Assembly: GCF_009389715.1 (NCBI RefSeq)
Contig: NC_052395.1
Span: forward strand, 21,428,493-21,492,492
Length of the DNA: 64,000 nt
DNA from: Phoenix dactylifera
Lineage: Eukaryota > Streptophyta > Magnoliopsida > Arecales > Arecaceae
Direction: 5' to 3'
Position 1 is the stretch's first letter, and the number at the start of each line of letters is the position of its first letter. Positions 46,400 to 59,524 of the stretch are shown here, in pieces. Both the position numbers and the translations under genes were made by a program. The notes under the pieces were generated by a model. The model worked only from the letters and a program-made list of their open reading frames with translations, did no database searches and was not told the DNA's origin.

Positions 46400-49300
46400 A
46401 TTTTTTAAGAGATCGATGACACTTTGACTGTCACAATAAAGCATATATTTCTCTTGTTGTTGGCCCAACTCTTGTTAAAAAATTTCATCCACAAAAGTTC
46501 TTTACAAGCTTCTGTAACTGCAATATACTCGGCCTCCATAGTGGACAAAGCAATATATTTTTGTAACTTAGATTGCCATGACACTGCTCCCCTTAAAAAA
46601 GTTATCAAGTACTCTGATGTGGACTATTTTAGAATTTATATCACCAATCATATCTGCATTTGTGTACCCATCCAACATAGGTTTACTATTACCAAAACAT
46701 AAACAGACTCTAGAAGTGCCTCCGGGATACCTGAGAATCTATTTGACAGCTGCCCAATATTCCTTACTAGGGTTAGAAAGAAACCGACTTACAACACTAA
46801 CTGCATTAGCAATATCCGGCCTTGTGCAAACTATGACATACATCAAACTGCCAATTGCAGATGTATAAAGAATCTTCTTTATTTTTTTTTTATCTTTCTG
46901 ACTTGTACGAGACACTACTTGGAACTTATTTTGAAGTGACCTGCAAGTGGAGATCCAATTATTTTGGACTTGCTCATGTTGAACCTTTCTAACACTTTTT
47001 CGATATATCTCTTTTGAGATAACCAAAGCTTTCCATTCTTTCTGTCACGAGTAATTCTCATGCCAAGGATTTGTTTAACCGGCCCCAAGTCCTTCATGGC
47101 AAAAAACTTGCTTAACTCTCTTTTCAAGCTTTCAATCTTCTTAACATCATGGCCAACAATCAACATGTCATCCACATAAAGCAAAAGCATAATAAAATCT
47201 TTATCAGAGAATCTCTTCATAAACACACAATGATCAGAAGTCGTTTTACTATACCTATGGTCCATCGTAAATGAATCAAACTTTTTATACCACTGCCGAG
47301 GTGTCTGCTTGAGCCCATACAAATTCTTTTTTAATCTACACATGAGATGCTCTTTGCCTCTAAGTATGAACCCTTATAGTTGCTCCATGTAAATTTCCTC
47401 CTCTAAGTCACCATGAAGAAAGTTTTTACATCAAGTTGCCCAATCTCCAAATTCATGCTTGCAGATAAACCAAGAATAACTCGGATTAAAGACTTTTTGA
47501 CCACAGGTGAGAAAATTTTTTGAAAGTCAATATCCTTTTTCTGACCAAAACCTTTCACAAACAACTGTGCTTTGTACCTTGGCTGTGAGCTCTTCTCTTA
47601 AGTCTTTAACTTGAACATCCACTTGTTCTTGAGTGCTCTTTTACCCTTAGGTAGTTTTATCAACTCAAATGTGTGGTTCTTATGCAAGAATTTCTTCTGT
47701 ATGGCTTTTAACCACTCTCTTTTGTTCATGATTTATAGCCTCTTGGTAGCATTCTGGTTCTCCCTCATCAGTGATCGTTATATAGTCATGAGGAGAATAT
47801 CTCTGGGAAGTTTGGTGCTCTCTAGTAGATCTTCTCAACTGAGGCTCGACTGGTGGTTCTGGCAGGCTTGCTCAACATGCTCGTCCAAGACATCATTGTC
47901 AGGTGCGGGCTCATCAACTGTGTTATCATCATCTTCTTGTACATCTTTCCTATTGTCATCATTAATCATGGTTAGAGGCACTAGACCTAGATCGATATAA
48001 TTTCTACTAACAGACTTTGACTTCTCAATCTTTTCAAAATATTCAATCGTCTAGTATTCTAGAAACACATGTTTGCTTCTGATAACTTTCTTATCAACCG
48101 GATCTTATAATCTGTAACCAAACTCTTCATGTGCATAATCTATAAAGATACACTGTTTAGACTTGCCATCAAGCTTGGATCTCTCATCTTTAGGAATGTG
48201 ATCATATGACACATCGTTCCCAATCCACACTCTTTATGGTACATCATCTTTAAGAGAAACTAAAGGAGAAAGGTAGATCAAATCCACTGCAGTTTTCATT
48301 GCTTTACCTCAAAAGAATTTAGACAATTTAGTATGATAGAGCATACTCCGAATTCATTTACAAATAGTACGATTCATTCTCTTAGCAACTCTATTATATT
48401 GAGGTGTTTTAGAAATGGTTTTCTTAAGCCTGATGCCATAATCTCGACAATATTTCTCAAATGGACCTCTATATTCACTACAAAATGTTATGCTCGAATA
48501 CACTTCAGTTGTTTTTTTCATTTTTCTTTCAACATTAGCATGAAAATGCTTGAATACATCGAGCACGTGGTCTTTAAATTTTAAAACCAAAGTTTATACT
48601 TTTCTAGAATGATCATTAATAAAAGTAACAAAATATAAAGCACCATCAAGAGTTCTAACATGCATATTGCAAAAATCGGTGTGAATTAAATCCAAATTAT
48701 GTGATCTTCTATATAAAAATATAGCTTTATGTTGTTTGCCAGCTAAACAATGAGTACAAGTCTTTAAGAGCGTATCTTTAATAGAAAGGAGTTTCTTTTT
48801 GGACAGAATGTTAAGTCCCTTCTTACTTATGTGTCCAAGCTGTTTATGCCATAATTCAATGGAGGACTCTTCAACTGCATTCACCTCCCTCTTGCATAAT
48901 TTTGCTTGTTTTATGTAAAGTGAGCTCGATTTCTTTCTTCTTGCTACTACTAGAGAATCTTTGGTAAGCTTCAATTTTTCTTTACCGAAGTGGTTATGGT
49001 AACCTTCATCATCAAGTACTTCAGTAGAGATCAAGTAGAGGCGGATATCTGGAATATGTCTCATATTTTTCAGCAGTAGTTGACATCCAATGCTGGTTTT
49101 TTAGCAAATGTCTCCCATGCCCACAATCTTAGTTGCTCCATTTTTCATCTTGACGCTGCCAAAATCACCACTAGCATAGGATGTGAAGAAGTCCCGCCAA
49201 AATCTGGAATGTCTTATATTTTTCAGCAGTAGTTGACATCCAATGCCGTTTCTTAGCAAATGTCTCCCATGCCCATAATCTTAGTTACTCCATTTTCCAT

Positions 49301-50340
49301 CTTGACACTGCCGAAATCACCACTAGCGTAGGATGTGAAAGGAAGTCTCGTCGAGAAGTAACATGAAAAGAGGTACCTGAGTTAACAACCCAAGTACAAT
49401 CCTGACATGTAAGGTTTATATAAGCATCATCACAAATAATATCGACATCACCATCAGATGTAACTGTTGTTGTATCTTTTTTTATTCTTTTCTTTACCTC
49501 TTCCCCTTAATTGCTCTCTTTTAACTTTTTTGCACTCTCTTTTCATGTGCCCTCGCTTGCCACAATGAAAACATTTGATCTCTTTTCTGAATTTAGACCT
49601 TTCCCTTGACTTATCATGATTTTTAGAAATTTGCAAGATTCTAGTTTTACTCCTCCCCCATCTTTCTTAACCAATGTCTCTGGCTGTATAGTTGTACCAT
49701 GTTCTCTTTTTTTGGTCTCCTCATTAAGCATACTATCTTTTACCATTCTCAATGTTACTACATTATTAGGAGTTGAATTACTAAGTGACACAAATAGAGT
49801 TTTCCAACTATCATGCATTACTAAGTGACACAGATAGAGTTTTCCAACTATCAGGCAAAGAGCTAAACAACAACAATGCTTGCAGCTCATTATCTAACAT
49901 CAGTTTCATAGCATTTAGCAGTTTTACCACATCCTAAAATCTGTTCAAATGCTCGGCCATTGAACTTTCCTCCTTAAACTTCATATTCACAAGCTTTCTG
50001 ATCATGAATGTCTTGTTTTGTGCAGTCTTGCGCTTATAAAGAGTCTAATTTTTTCTATAAACTATGGACATTAATCTCCTTAGCAACATGATGAAAAATA
50101 CTATCATCTATCCACTGTTTGATTAATCCATCTTTCTATTCATTTTATCCTATTTTTGCCGAGTTTTGTCACTTAGTTTGATACTATTTCATTTAATAGG
50201 ATCATACAAATCTTTGCAAAATTGTAAATCTTCTATTTGGGGCTTCCAAATTAAATAATTGAAAGATGTGAGTTTAACTATATTGTTACTTAAATGCTTT
50301 TTCATTTAATCAACACAAGAAAATTCAGCCACTAGCAACC
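46400..50340 (-). pseudogene. Copia-3 gag-pol pseudogene
   Basis: From right to left: the gag region carries the knuckle CFHCGKRGHMKREC (about 49560); GAG-pre-integrase has IELWHKQLGHISKKG (about 48840); integrase has LIHTDFCNM and SRTICK-like remnants (48700-48360). RT has KKNLYGLKQTPRQWYKKFDS (about 47320), the catalytic LLLYVDDMLIVGHD (about 47180) and LGMRITRDRKNGKLWLSQ. RNase H ends with KYIALSTMEAEYIAVTEACK (about 46550). Stops and frameshifts separate these parts. A 153-bp tandem duplication (49050-49352) and a 40-bp one (about 49778-49857) also interrupt it. Confidence 0.88.
49050..49352 (-). repeat. 153-bp tandem duplication inside Copia-3
   Basis: CAGCAGTAGTTGACATCCAA occurs at 49071 and again at 49224, and flanking sequence matches on both sides (TCTGGAAT at the start, GTAGGATGTGAA near the end of each copy). 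The copies have diverged by several substitutions. Confidence 0.88.
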
Positions 50341-50356
50341 TACTCTGATACCACTT

Positions 50357-50882
50357 TGTTGAAAAAATGCAATCAAGAAATAATAATGCTGTAAACTTTT
50401 TTTCCTCTTCGTTTTCTTTACAAGCAAAATAATTAAGCAATCAACACACAAAGAGGCAACATAATTTTTTTAACATAAAAAATTCTTCAATGTGAAAGAA
50501 GAAAAAACCATAAAACCTAGTCAAACAAAAAATTTCCACTATTTAGAATAATGGAATTACAATAGATCCTTTCTAGTTCAACTAGTGGCTGCATAATAAA
50601 CAGCAAAATAGAAATTAAATCTCACCAAGTGTTGATGCTTAAAATAATCAATAGAGAAGAATTTTTAAAAAACCAAACCGTTCAATTTGTAGCTCTCAAT
50701 GCCAAAAAGAACATACGAAAATTTTAGCTAAATCTGAATAAAATCAACCATCCGGTCGTTCGACAAAGTAGTATATTTTTTTTCTTTTTCTCTATTTTTT
50801 TCTTAAACTACCATCTTATGCTTCTTTTTTTTTTTTAATATCAAATGAGATGGGTCCCTCATGAGGAGGTACGAAACCAACA
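50357..50882 (-). repeat. Copia-3 5' LTR
   Basis: TGTTGGTTTCG...TTTCAACA on the minus strand, abutting the primer-binding site. Partner of 45494-46187. Confidence 0.88.
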
Positions 50883-51308
50883 ACCATAACTAAAACTCTG
50901 AGGTCTAAGAATGAGCTAATCAGTGCAGCACTCACGAAAGGCAGCAAGAAATAAAATTTGACTCTTAAGATGCGACATTTTTCTGCCAACTAGCAAAAAT
51001 GATCAATCATTAAAAATGCTGCTTCAGAAAACACATAACAGAGGTACTTGTCAAATAGACATTTTATCCTGACAACAAAAATACATAGACACTTTGCTGA
51101 TGGTCCCAAAAGAACAACAACATTATATTACCACAAACAAAATAGCCAACTTTATGTAAGAGCCTGTACTAACAGAAGATATATATCAAAGCCACTGGCT
51201 CAAAAAAATTAACAAAGCCCACAATTATTTTGACCCAATGGAAAATGATAAAAGAAAGATTGAAGTGAGGCATATAGAATGGCAAATGACTGTGGAGGTA
51301 TAAGCAGA

Positions 51309-54300
51309 TCAGGCAGATCCCTTGAGCTTCTTTGCAATTATGGCAAAGTATTTTCCCTGATGGAAAGCTTGCTCCAATTCAAGCTCAGTTGGGCATCTTG
51401 AACCATCCCCAGCAAATGTTCCAGCCCCATAGGGGCTGCCTCCCTTCACCTTCTCCATCTCAAACATGCCAGCCCCAAAAGTGTATCCAATGGGCACGAA
51501 GATCATTCCATGGTGGGTCAGCTGAGTTATGGCTGTTAAACTGCAAAAGAGAAAAGAGTTGATGGGACATAAATTTTTTTTCTTTTCTTCTGTTTTGTGC
51601 TCTTCATACGAAGTTCATTATTTTTTAAAATAATGTAGCATAATCTACAGGAAATAATATTATGTCATGACAGTAGCACTGGTTTTACTTCAAATTATTA
51701 TTGGAGTAAGGCCTGCGAAATTCCATGTGAATAGTGAGTCAGAAATATAGCAACCATCAAGGAGGCCTGTGAGAGCTAAGGACAGATGTAAAAGTGATGC
51801 TTTGCCGAGGCTTTTCGAATTTTTATTTTTTTCAAGAATCTTAGACTAGGTTTAAGTTAGATTTTCATATGGTGATGACTTGGGATAACAATAATAAAGA
51901 AAAAGGATGGAAATGGTGGAACTGGAAAAGCCCAATATGGTTACAAAATTGTATAGCAATAAGTGGTCCAACAAGAATCATTGTACTGAACTTTAAAGTT
52001 GGATTGATCTCATGAAATTTTGAGGCAATATTCATGGTAATGGTGTGACCTTGGCAGCAATACATGGTAAGGCTATCTTTAAGCTGGAGTTTTATGCATT
52101 GAGAAATCATATATATTTGGCATATATGGAAGAGTCGGCAAAACATAAGGCTTGAAAAGGATAAGTTGTTGGAGATGAGGGTTGTCAAGGCAATAGGAGT
52201 TCATTTCTCCAGAACCATAGTATTGTTTAAGTCCAGAAGATGTCTAGTTCTGAATAACAATCTCTTGAGAATTTCAGGACATGCTGCAATAGTGTAAATA
52301 AGCAATTCAAGAAGTCCAGAATGTTCATGATAATAGAGCATCATAATGCTTACGCGGTAGTCTCTTGTCCACCGCCTTGAGATCCAGTGCTGAAGAAGAT
52401 TCCTGCAGGCTTCCCTGCAAGCTGCTGCATTCGCCAGAGACCTCCAGTTGCATCAAGAAATGCTTTGAACTGTGCTGCCATCATACCAAATCTCGTTGGG
52501 AACCCAAATATTAATCCATCAGCCTCAGCAAGTTCATTTGGTGTGATGATTGGTACATCACTCTTAGGTGGTGCACTCATCTTTGCAAGAACCTCTTCAG
52601 GAAGTGTTTCAGGTACCTGTACGGTCAAAGTTAGACTAATTAAGAACAAGTTGTTACAAGATTAAAAGAAGCAGCAGCATCACTATGCTTTACTGGGAAT
52701 GTCTGAAAATTGTAACATGCAGGCTGTGCAATCGCCTTTTCACCCAAAGGATACTCCACCTTATTTACCCAAAAAACTTCTAGTTGCCATTTAGCACTTC
52801 AAGTAAAAGAAAGTATCAAAGGATAAATATTACAACTACAGGATTTTTGAGTGCCATTGATTAAGAAAAACCAAACATTGAAAACATATGAATCATCTCT
52901 GAAAGAATTGTCCTTAAGACCCATATTTACAGAATAGCATGCCAACTGATACCATGACAGCAGAAAAACAGATACAATATAGCATGAGGGTGGAAGACTG
53001 CAGGGATAATTGGGACTACAATGATATACTGTTTTCTTTTAGGAGGAGAAGAGAACAAAAAAACTCTTCTAATTATGTAGCTAAACAAATAATATTATCA
53101 ATGTATAAAATCAACATTTAGTGGACACAGCAAGCCCATCTCCATTGTGCTGCTAATAGGTTTTGCATCATCTACCATAACTAGAGACAAAGGTTTTACT
53201 TGGGAGTCCACAATCATTTAGAAATAAGCTCAAACATAATTCCTGTGCATTTTACCAGACTAAGGGTATTAGATTTCATTTACATACATGTTGAAGGCTA
53301 CATAGTTCCAGAACTCACATTATGTTTCATAATAGCCAAGATCAACCCAACAACCCAATAAATATAGAAATGTTCCTTAATACCTAACTCCACATACATA
53401 GACATATAAATCCACTTTTGTATCTGACTGAAAAAAGAGATTTTTCCAAGCATTGATTTGACAGATAAAGAAATATCGGTCAAAAAGAGCTGGTAAAGTA
53501 ATGATAACTGCAGATATTTAAAATGTATACGCACTGAAAGTAGATTAGGATGGACTGAAAAGCACAAACCTGCCATAGCTTAGCTTCCACTCCTTCGACA
53601 GATGTGGCACCTTTCTTGATCTCCTCTGCCAACTTCTCAACATGACCATACATCGAGTAGTACCTGTACACACATTAAAAGATGGCACCTGTATTTGAAT
53701 AAGAAATTGTTTCTAAAAGCATTATGATGAGTACATAGCAAGAAAGATAATATGACAGCTTCATTTCATATTTTTAATATACAAAATATAAATTTAAAAA
53801 CACAATTTGGTAACAGACTGTCATTATTTATTCTGTGGCACCACGGCGTGTCCTTCACCTTCCTTTCCATTAATATCCAAAGTAGAGGCTTAACTATAGA
53901 AAGAGAAAATGGAAAATGGGCAGTTGCAGCATGCTCAGAACATATCAACACAAAATATAATTAGTGATAGCAGTATTTAACAAAAAACAAATACACAAAG
54001 GGAAGTAGTCACTTAGTGTTGATATAATTAATAAGGCAAAACAGTTCTAAGGCATGAGGCAATCATGTCACCGAATAAACTGAGAAAGGAAGAATGTTAC
54101 TTCATAATAACAAGCAAAAAAGTAAACCAGAGGTCAAATTAACTGGTTTGTTACGGGTGAGCATCTTGATTAGTTCAGCATTATATAGTATTCTGGGTTC
54201 AATGCTGGACTAGTATGCATATATAAAGAAATGTACAGGGACACTCCAGGGGATGATGAAAAAGACAGCAAACCATTGTAGCTCACTCTCAGACTTAATT

Positions 54301-55809
54301 TGAAAGTGAAAGTAAAAACATGAGTTTTTGCCTGTCATTCAGAAATTGTCAATCCTAAATTGTATATACACTTGCTGAAATACTTTGCACAGAAATTGCT
54401 TCAATGATCTAGTATTCAAAGACGAATGAATATTATTAAATCGGTGAGAGATGGAGAAAGATGAAATTCTTCATGTTAACATTAAGCAAAAAACATATAT
54501 ATCCCTTGCACTATATCATTTTATGATCCATACAATGTGAAGAATAATTAAGACTCGAGCGTCTGCAGGTCTTATTCTATATCGGGCCTTCTAGAAGCCG
54601 GTAATTGATAGTTCAAATGGTTTCACTTGCAAAGAATACAAAGAAACAAAAATCAGTTGATGTAACAGAGCTTTTTTTTAACGATAGACAAAAATTGCAA
54701 AGGTTAGTTATCTGTCACGCAAAATTTAATATACAACACTGAAGAATAGAATTATATTAAAAAAGTTTCTTATGCTTGTTAATACTTGTCATAACAAGCA
54801 GACACAACATGAATAGGAAACTTCTGGTAAGCAATCAACGTCATCGCAATAACGACAAACACAACATGAATAATAACAACCCCTATATAACCAAGGACAA
54901 CTTCAAAAGGCACATAAAGAATTAAGTCGAAAACCATCCAGAAACTCCACTAATCATACCCACAAACCTACCATGCTGATACGACCTTGAGCTCCAACAA
55001 ATAACACACAGCCAGACAACTAAATCACATAAAGAGAAAGCTAAAGATTCGACTCTTTCGTTATCTTCTTTTTTCTTTATTGGTTAGTTAGCATAGTTGG
55101 TTTCCTCAACAGATGGAGCTGGAATTCATATCAAGAAATCATTAGAAAAATAAAATTGAAACATTTTATAATAACCAAATTTTATTAATTTTCCAGATAA
55201 TTTGGAGTCAAGCACATGAAGCAGAGCATAGAGAACTAAACCCTAATACTCCAAATGATCTAACTTTCTGCCAAAGACTCAGAAATATTCAATGTCAAAG
55301 AATCAGAAATATTCAAGAACAAGAACCACACAAGAAATTTAAAAGGGAGAGAATAAAAATAGCATCAATTTATTCACTCCCAAACTTCAGATCACTACAC
55401 AATCATCTCGATTAATAATAATTTGAGAACTACAGCTAACGATCAATCAAGAAACGAATGAACGATGAGCAAAAAAACTCGACGAGTTCATCAGTATTCC
55501 AATAGGACAATAAAGGGGTAAAAGTCCATTTCCCCACCAAATCTACAAATATGAAGATTTCGTCAAAAAAGGGAAGAAATCAACGCCATAGATTGATTAA
55601 ATCGAGTTTCCAAGATACTTCCAACCCAAACTAATTCTCCATGAATCACCAGAAAATCTGGGGAAAGAATTCATTAGAAATCAAGAAACGCATAACATAA
55701 GAATGGAACCGCAGGAGAAAGAAATTGACACGAAGATAGACCAAGAGGGACATAGAGAATGAATTAGGGGTTCTTGAAACACCTACACTATATAAACCTT
55801 GGCCGCCAT
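51309..55809 (-). CDS. FQR1: NAD(P)H:quinone oxidoreductase, FQR1/WrbA family (four coding exons)
   Basis: Exons on the minus strand: 55809-55787, 53663-53570, 52616-52354 and 51540-51309, with GT-AG introns and preserved frame, giving 203 residues. The flavodoxin-like fold is shown by [17 protein letters not shown] (FMN phosphate loop, residues about 7-23), then [20 protein letters not shown], then [12 protein letters not shown], and [10 protein letters not shown] near the C-terminus. Length and order match plant FQR1, a cytosolic or plasma-membrane-associated FMN enzyme. It performs two-electron reduction of quinones with NAD(P)H, avoiding semiquinones; plant members are known to be auxin-induced. 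Intron 1 is 2.1 kb. No stop, frameshift or missing motif is seen. The gene appears functional, though paralogues are common and the symbol denotes the family. Confidence 0.96.
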
Positions 55810-55923
55810 TAATGGAGATCTTGGAGCTCTACCGGTCTGCTTCGGAAGGAGAAGTTGAGAAGAACCTCCTTTCTTTAATTTATATCTTTCTAGCTTTTGG
55901 AAAGGACGACGGAGAGGGTCGGG

Positions 55924-55931
55924 TATTTATA
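55924..55931 (-). promoter_or_regulatory. TATA box of the FQR1 gene
   Basis: The minus strand reads TATAAATA about 115 bp upstream of the ATG. The start of transcription would lie near 55895, giving a leader of under 100 bases rich in CTT/CTC. I did not identify a reliable auxin-response element. Confidence 0.7.
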
Positions 55932-58018
55932 GAGGGAACCCAGCTCGACTGCGCTGACGTCCGTATTATTTAAGTGTTACAGTAGACTTAAACCCTATCT
56001 TATTCAGTAATCTCTGATTGGTCTGCTTTTAATAAAAATTAGTAGCCAGCTGCTTTCCTAATGACCACCTTGGCCCTTGATGTCATCCCCATCATCTCCC
56101 ATCAATGCCGAGAAATTTTTTAAATAAATCCCAACTCTCAATCCTGATTCAAGATTCGTGCTTTGATATGATTATTAAATTAGGTCGCGAAATAGATTAG
56201 AAGTTATGTGGAGCTGAAAACCTTGTCGTGAATCTGACGGTCCGGATTCATTTTAGAGGCCCCGAAAGGAGAGCAGGCGGTAAGTTAACCGGGAGGATTT
56301 CCGCTTGCATCTAAGTTGGAAAGTTGAAGTGTTCGTTATACCCCCAGTTATGAGAACTATACCCTAAATGTGCGCAGCGGAGCGTACATCTCCCGTGAAG
56401 GGGGCTATATTGCGGGAGATCTGATAATTTTAATAAATTCTAATAATTTCTTTTTTCTTGTATCAGCGCAAACAAGGCAGGAAGCTAATCTGAGCCGTTG
56501 ACTTGTTCGTAATCTGGACTCGGAATCAATAGGATTCTTCTATATCGGCTGATGCTGACCGTCGGATGATGGAGTCTGAAGGCAGAAAGTCAAGCCTGGG
56601 GAACACGGTCCAGGCTCCATTGGTCTCAGAGTTTGATCTACGAGTATATAATTTCTCCACGTGGACATTTGCGGCTCCAGAACTCCCCGGCAGCGTTAAT
56701 TAAAGAAAGCCTTACAATTGGTCGTATTTACGTTTCTGGCACTTAAGCCCGCGTATTGGCCAGCGAAGCATGACGAGGGGCAACGCTGGATGCTGGGAGC
56801 CCACGCGTTTCTCCAGGCCCCAGGGGACCACGTTAATCTTCGGTAACCTTACATGGCACGTACAAGCATTGAGATTTTCACGCGCGCGCACGCGCACGCG
56901 CACGCGCACACGCAGTCAGAGAAAGAAAAGACTAAACAGAAAAAAAAAAAAACAAAACAGAAATCAAGGTTTCAGTGTTGATCCCAACATTAGGATTTTT
57001 TTTTTATTTCATAAAAATAAGTTTAAAAATCATTATTTTGTTAGATAAATAACTAATAGTATAAAAATAAAATTACCAAAGTTGAGGTCAGGGCTGGTCT
57101 GAGAACGTAGGCGATCCCGCCAATAGAAGGCCTCTGGAAGGCTGACCAAAAGAAAGCAAAGGCCCATATAAAACGGGAACAGGAGCTAATATGAGTCTTT
57201 CCCCTTGATGGAAGGGGGGTGGGGAGTTTCCTTGGCTAGGGGCAATTTGGAAAGTTGGGGACAGTAGTTTTGTTTTGGGTGGAGAGAAAGAGAGAGGAGG
57301 GATTTGGTTGGCTTGATACACGTCTGAAGCCACTCTAATCTTTCATCCCTTCTCTTTTTTGGTTTTGGTCTTGGTTTTCCTTCCCTCACATTACTCCTGA
57401 TCCAGCTGGGCCATGAGGAAGAAAGAAAGGGGGATTGGAGACTTCTTGGAGGGTAGACTGTAGAGAAAGAAACGGAGGGAGGGGGGGTTGAATGGCTGCT
57501 GTGCTGTGATGTTGCAGTGGCTGCTTGGGTACTCACGTTAAGGGGAGATGGTGGGATGGGACTTTTATTAATTAGATAGAGTGAATTTCCCATAATGCCT
57601 CTACTTTTTTTTATAGAGAGGTTCCTTTCTGTACAAATTCTTTCCTTTACCTTAACCATGAACTGCCATGGGATAACCTTTTCCGATTCTGCGCCCCCCC
57701 CCCCCCCCCCTTCTGAGAACACACACACACAATTAAATATATTGTGGCGGCCATCCAATTATTATCACAACTATAAAAATATGATGGCTTTATTTTAAAA
57801 ATATTGTCGTCCATTTGATTATAGTTTCTCTTATGTTCTTGGTGCAGGCGGAGTTAGGTTAGTTGAAAACATATTGCATCACTTTCGGTTAATGAGTTGA
57901 ATTCAGAATTGATAACCCTAATTAGTTAATTTGATTTTAGATGACGGAATCTATATTATCTAGACGGTTGTCCGAGTACTGTTAAAAAAGAAAATTTGTG
58001 TGAGCAAAAACAGGTTAG
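55932..58018. other. Upstream region of FQR1 and intergenic DNA
   Basis: No coding exon is supported. It holds an alternating CG/CA tract (about 56881-56913) and a C20 run followed by (AC)n (about 57689-57730). The GGA-rich segment 57180-57500 gives long frames on the minus strand that have no family motif and are composition artefacts. Confidence 0.55.
57689..57730 (+). repeat. Poly-C / (AC)n compound microsatellite
   Basis: A run of about 20 C residues, a short TTCTGAG linker, then an AC repeat. The exact length of the C run is the kind of sequence where assembly or base-calling errors are common. Confidence 0.9.
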
Positions 58019-58035
58019 ACTATTAGGCAAAACCC

Positions 58036-58175
58036 GCTTAAGACCCGACCCGACCCGCATTTTAGGACCCGCGGGGCCGGGTCGGGTCCTAAATTTGGAC
58101 CCGTTCTATTTTTCGGGTCGGGTCGGGTCTGCCCAATTTCGACCCGCACCCCGACCCGACCCGACCCAATTTTTT
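58036..58175 (+). repeat. hAT left subterminal GACCC/GGGTC repeats
   Basis: More than ten copies of GACCC or its complement occur in both orientations within 140 bp, giving a region able to fold on itself. In hAT elements subterminal repeats are transposase binding sites; here that is inferred from position. Confidence 0.8.
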
Positions 58176-58349
58176 GGACCATTTTTTTAAGACATGCAGC
58201 CCATTGGGCCGCAGGCCCGCAGTGCTACTGACTACTGTGCTCTGTGCTTTGCCCGCAGCCCGCAACGGATGATATATAAATCATCCGCTGGACCGCTTCA
58301 CCTGTTGGACCCCTTCCTCCCTTTTTCTCTCCCGTGCGGCGCAGCGGCT

Positions 58350-58540
58350 GTGCCCAAGCCCTAGATCTCCCGTGCGGCGGAGGATCATCTGGAGGAGACG
58401 AGGACGTCGAGGAGTAGACCGCTTCCGTGCTCGGTGCCCTAGATCTCCCGTGCGGCTGTGCCCTAGATCTTGAGCTGCGGCGGAGGATCATTTGGAGAAG
58501 AGTAGCCCGCTTCCGTGCTCGGTGCCCTAGATCTTTCGAC
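58350..58540 (+). repeat. Tandem duplication in the presumed transposase 5' leader
   Basis: CCTAGATCT plus GGCGGAGGATCAT(C/T)TGGAG and CCGCTTCCGTGCTCGGTGCC occur twice, about 89-97 bp apart. The region is GC-rich against an AT-rich element. It ends near CCCAAGGTATGT (about 58588-58597), a plausible donor of a 5' UTR intron. Confidence 0.7.
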
Positions 58541-59524
58541 TTCCGACTCCCCATTCCGCGGATCTCCCTCTTCCCATTCTTCGGCGTCCCAAGGTATGTC
58601 CCTCCTCCAGTCCTCCGTATTTTTTTTAGCATAGGCCGGGAGATGGTTCCGGCGAAGGGGGCTTATCTTGTAACAGGGCAACGACGCCGGACTTGAGGGA
58701 GAGGGAGAGGGAGAGGTGGGGGTCGTCGGGGTCCTCGAGGATAGTCGGAAGATTTGGAGGAGGGGCGTGCCACACTTGGGGAGCATCATTTCGGCCTACT
58801 TGTTTTATTTTCTACCAATCTGTGAGATCTAACCTAGTTTGCACAATTTTTTTGAGATTTAATCATAGTTTTCAAGATTTTATATGCACGACATTCTCTC
58901 TGCTAAAGTCTTCCTTGATCTGGTTTTGAACAGTGCTGTGGTTTTTGTTTTTTTTTGCATAACTTGTGATATTCTGCAAGAGGTTTTGAACAGTGCTGTG
59001 GTCTTCCTCGATCTACTTTCTCTGCTTGGGTCTTGACTGGAGGATCCATATAGTAGGGATTTCTATAGTTGGCTTTGCATGCTGTAAATTATGAAAAAAC
59101 ATGGATGGTGGAGAATGAAATTCAATGAATACGCTATAAGCCTATGAAATAGGTTAATGTCCGTATGCCTGTATATTAATTAGCTCCTGTATATTAATTA
59201 GCTCACAATAAGTTTAGATTGTCCGTATGCCTGTATATTAATTAGCTCCTGCTAGTGTAACTGTGTAACAGTGTAAGTGTGTAACTATTCAATTGAAATC
59301 TGTACTCTCAAGTTGAAGTTTCTACTCTGAAGAAGGAATTTATTTATTTATATTTTTGGTGGCAAATTTTTGTCCTTATATAAATTTAAAATATTTGTTA
59401 CTTATTCAGTTATTTGTCATAGATATACATCGTTATTAAGCCGTTAATTTTTTTGTTTTCATTGTATAAAGTTGCATTTTATGCTCATACATCTTTATTT
59501 AATGCTTGCATGCAAAATAGGTTA

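Larger units (their letters stand above)
45494..50882 (-). mobile_element. Copia-3: decayed Ty1/Copia retrotransposon
   Basis: The LTRs are about 45494-46187 (3', on the minus strand) and 50357-50882 (5'). The 5' LTR begins TGTTGGTTTCG and ends TTTCAACA. It is followed by a TGGTATCAGAG primer-binding site (about 50345-50355). A polypurine tract GAAGGGGGAGAT adjoins the 3' LTR. Flanks ACTAT (45489-45493) and ACCAT (50883-50887) fit a 5-bp target duplication with one change. The LTRs differ by indels and many substitutions. Coding order gag-integrase-RT-RNase H marks Copia. Confidence 0.92.

Noticed and set aside
57186..57758. 190-residue open frame on the minus strand upstream of FQR1
   Set aside because: It is rich in Ser/Pro and poly-Gly from purine-biased DNA and a C homopolymer, shows no domain and has no splice or promoter support.
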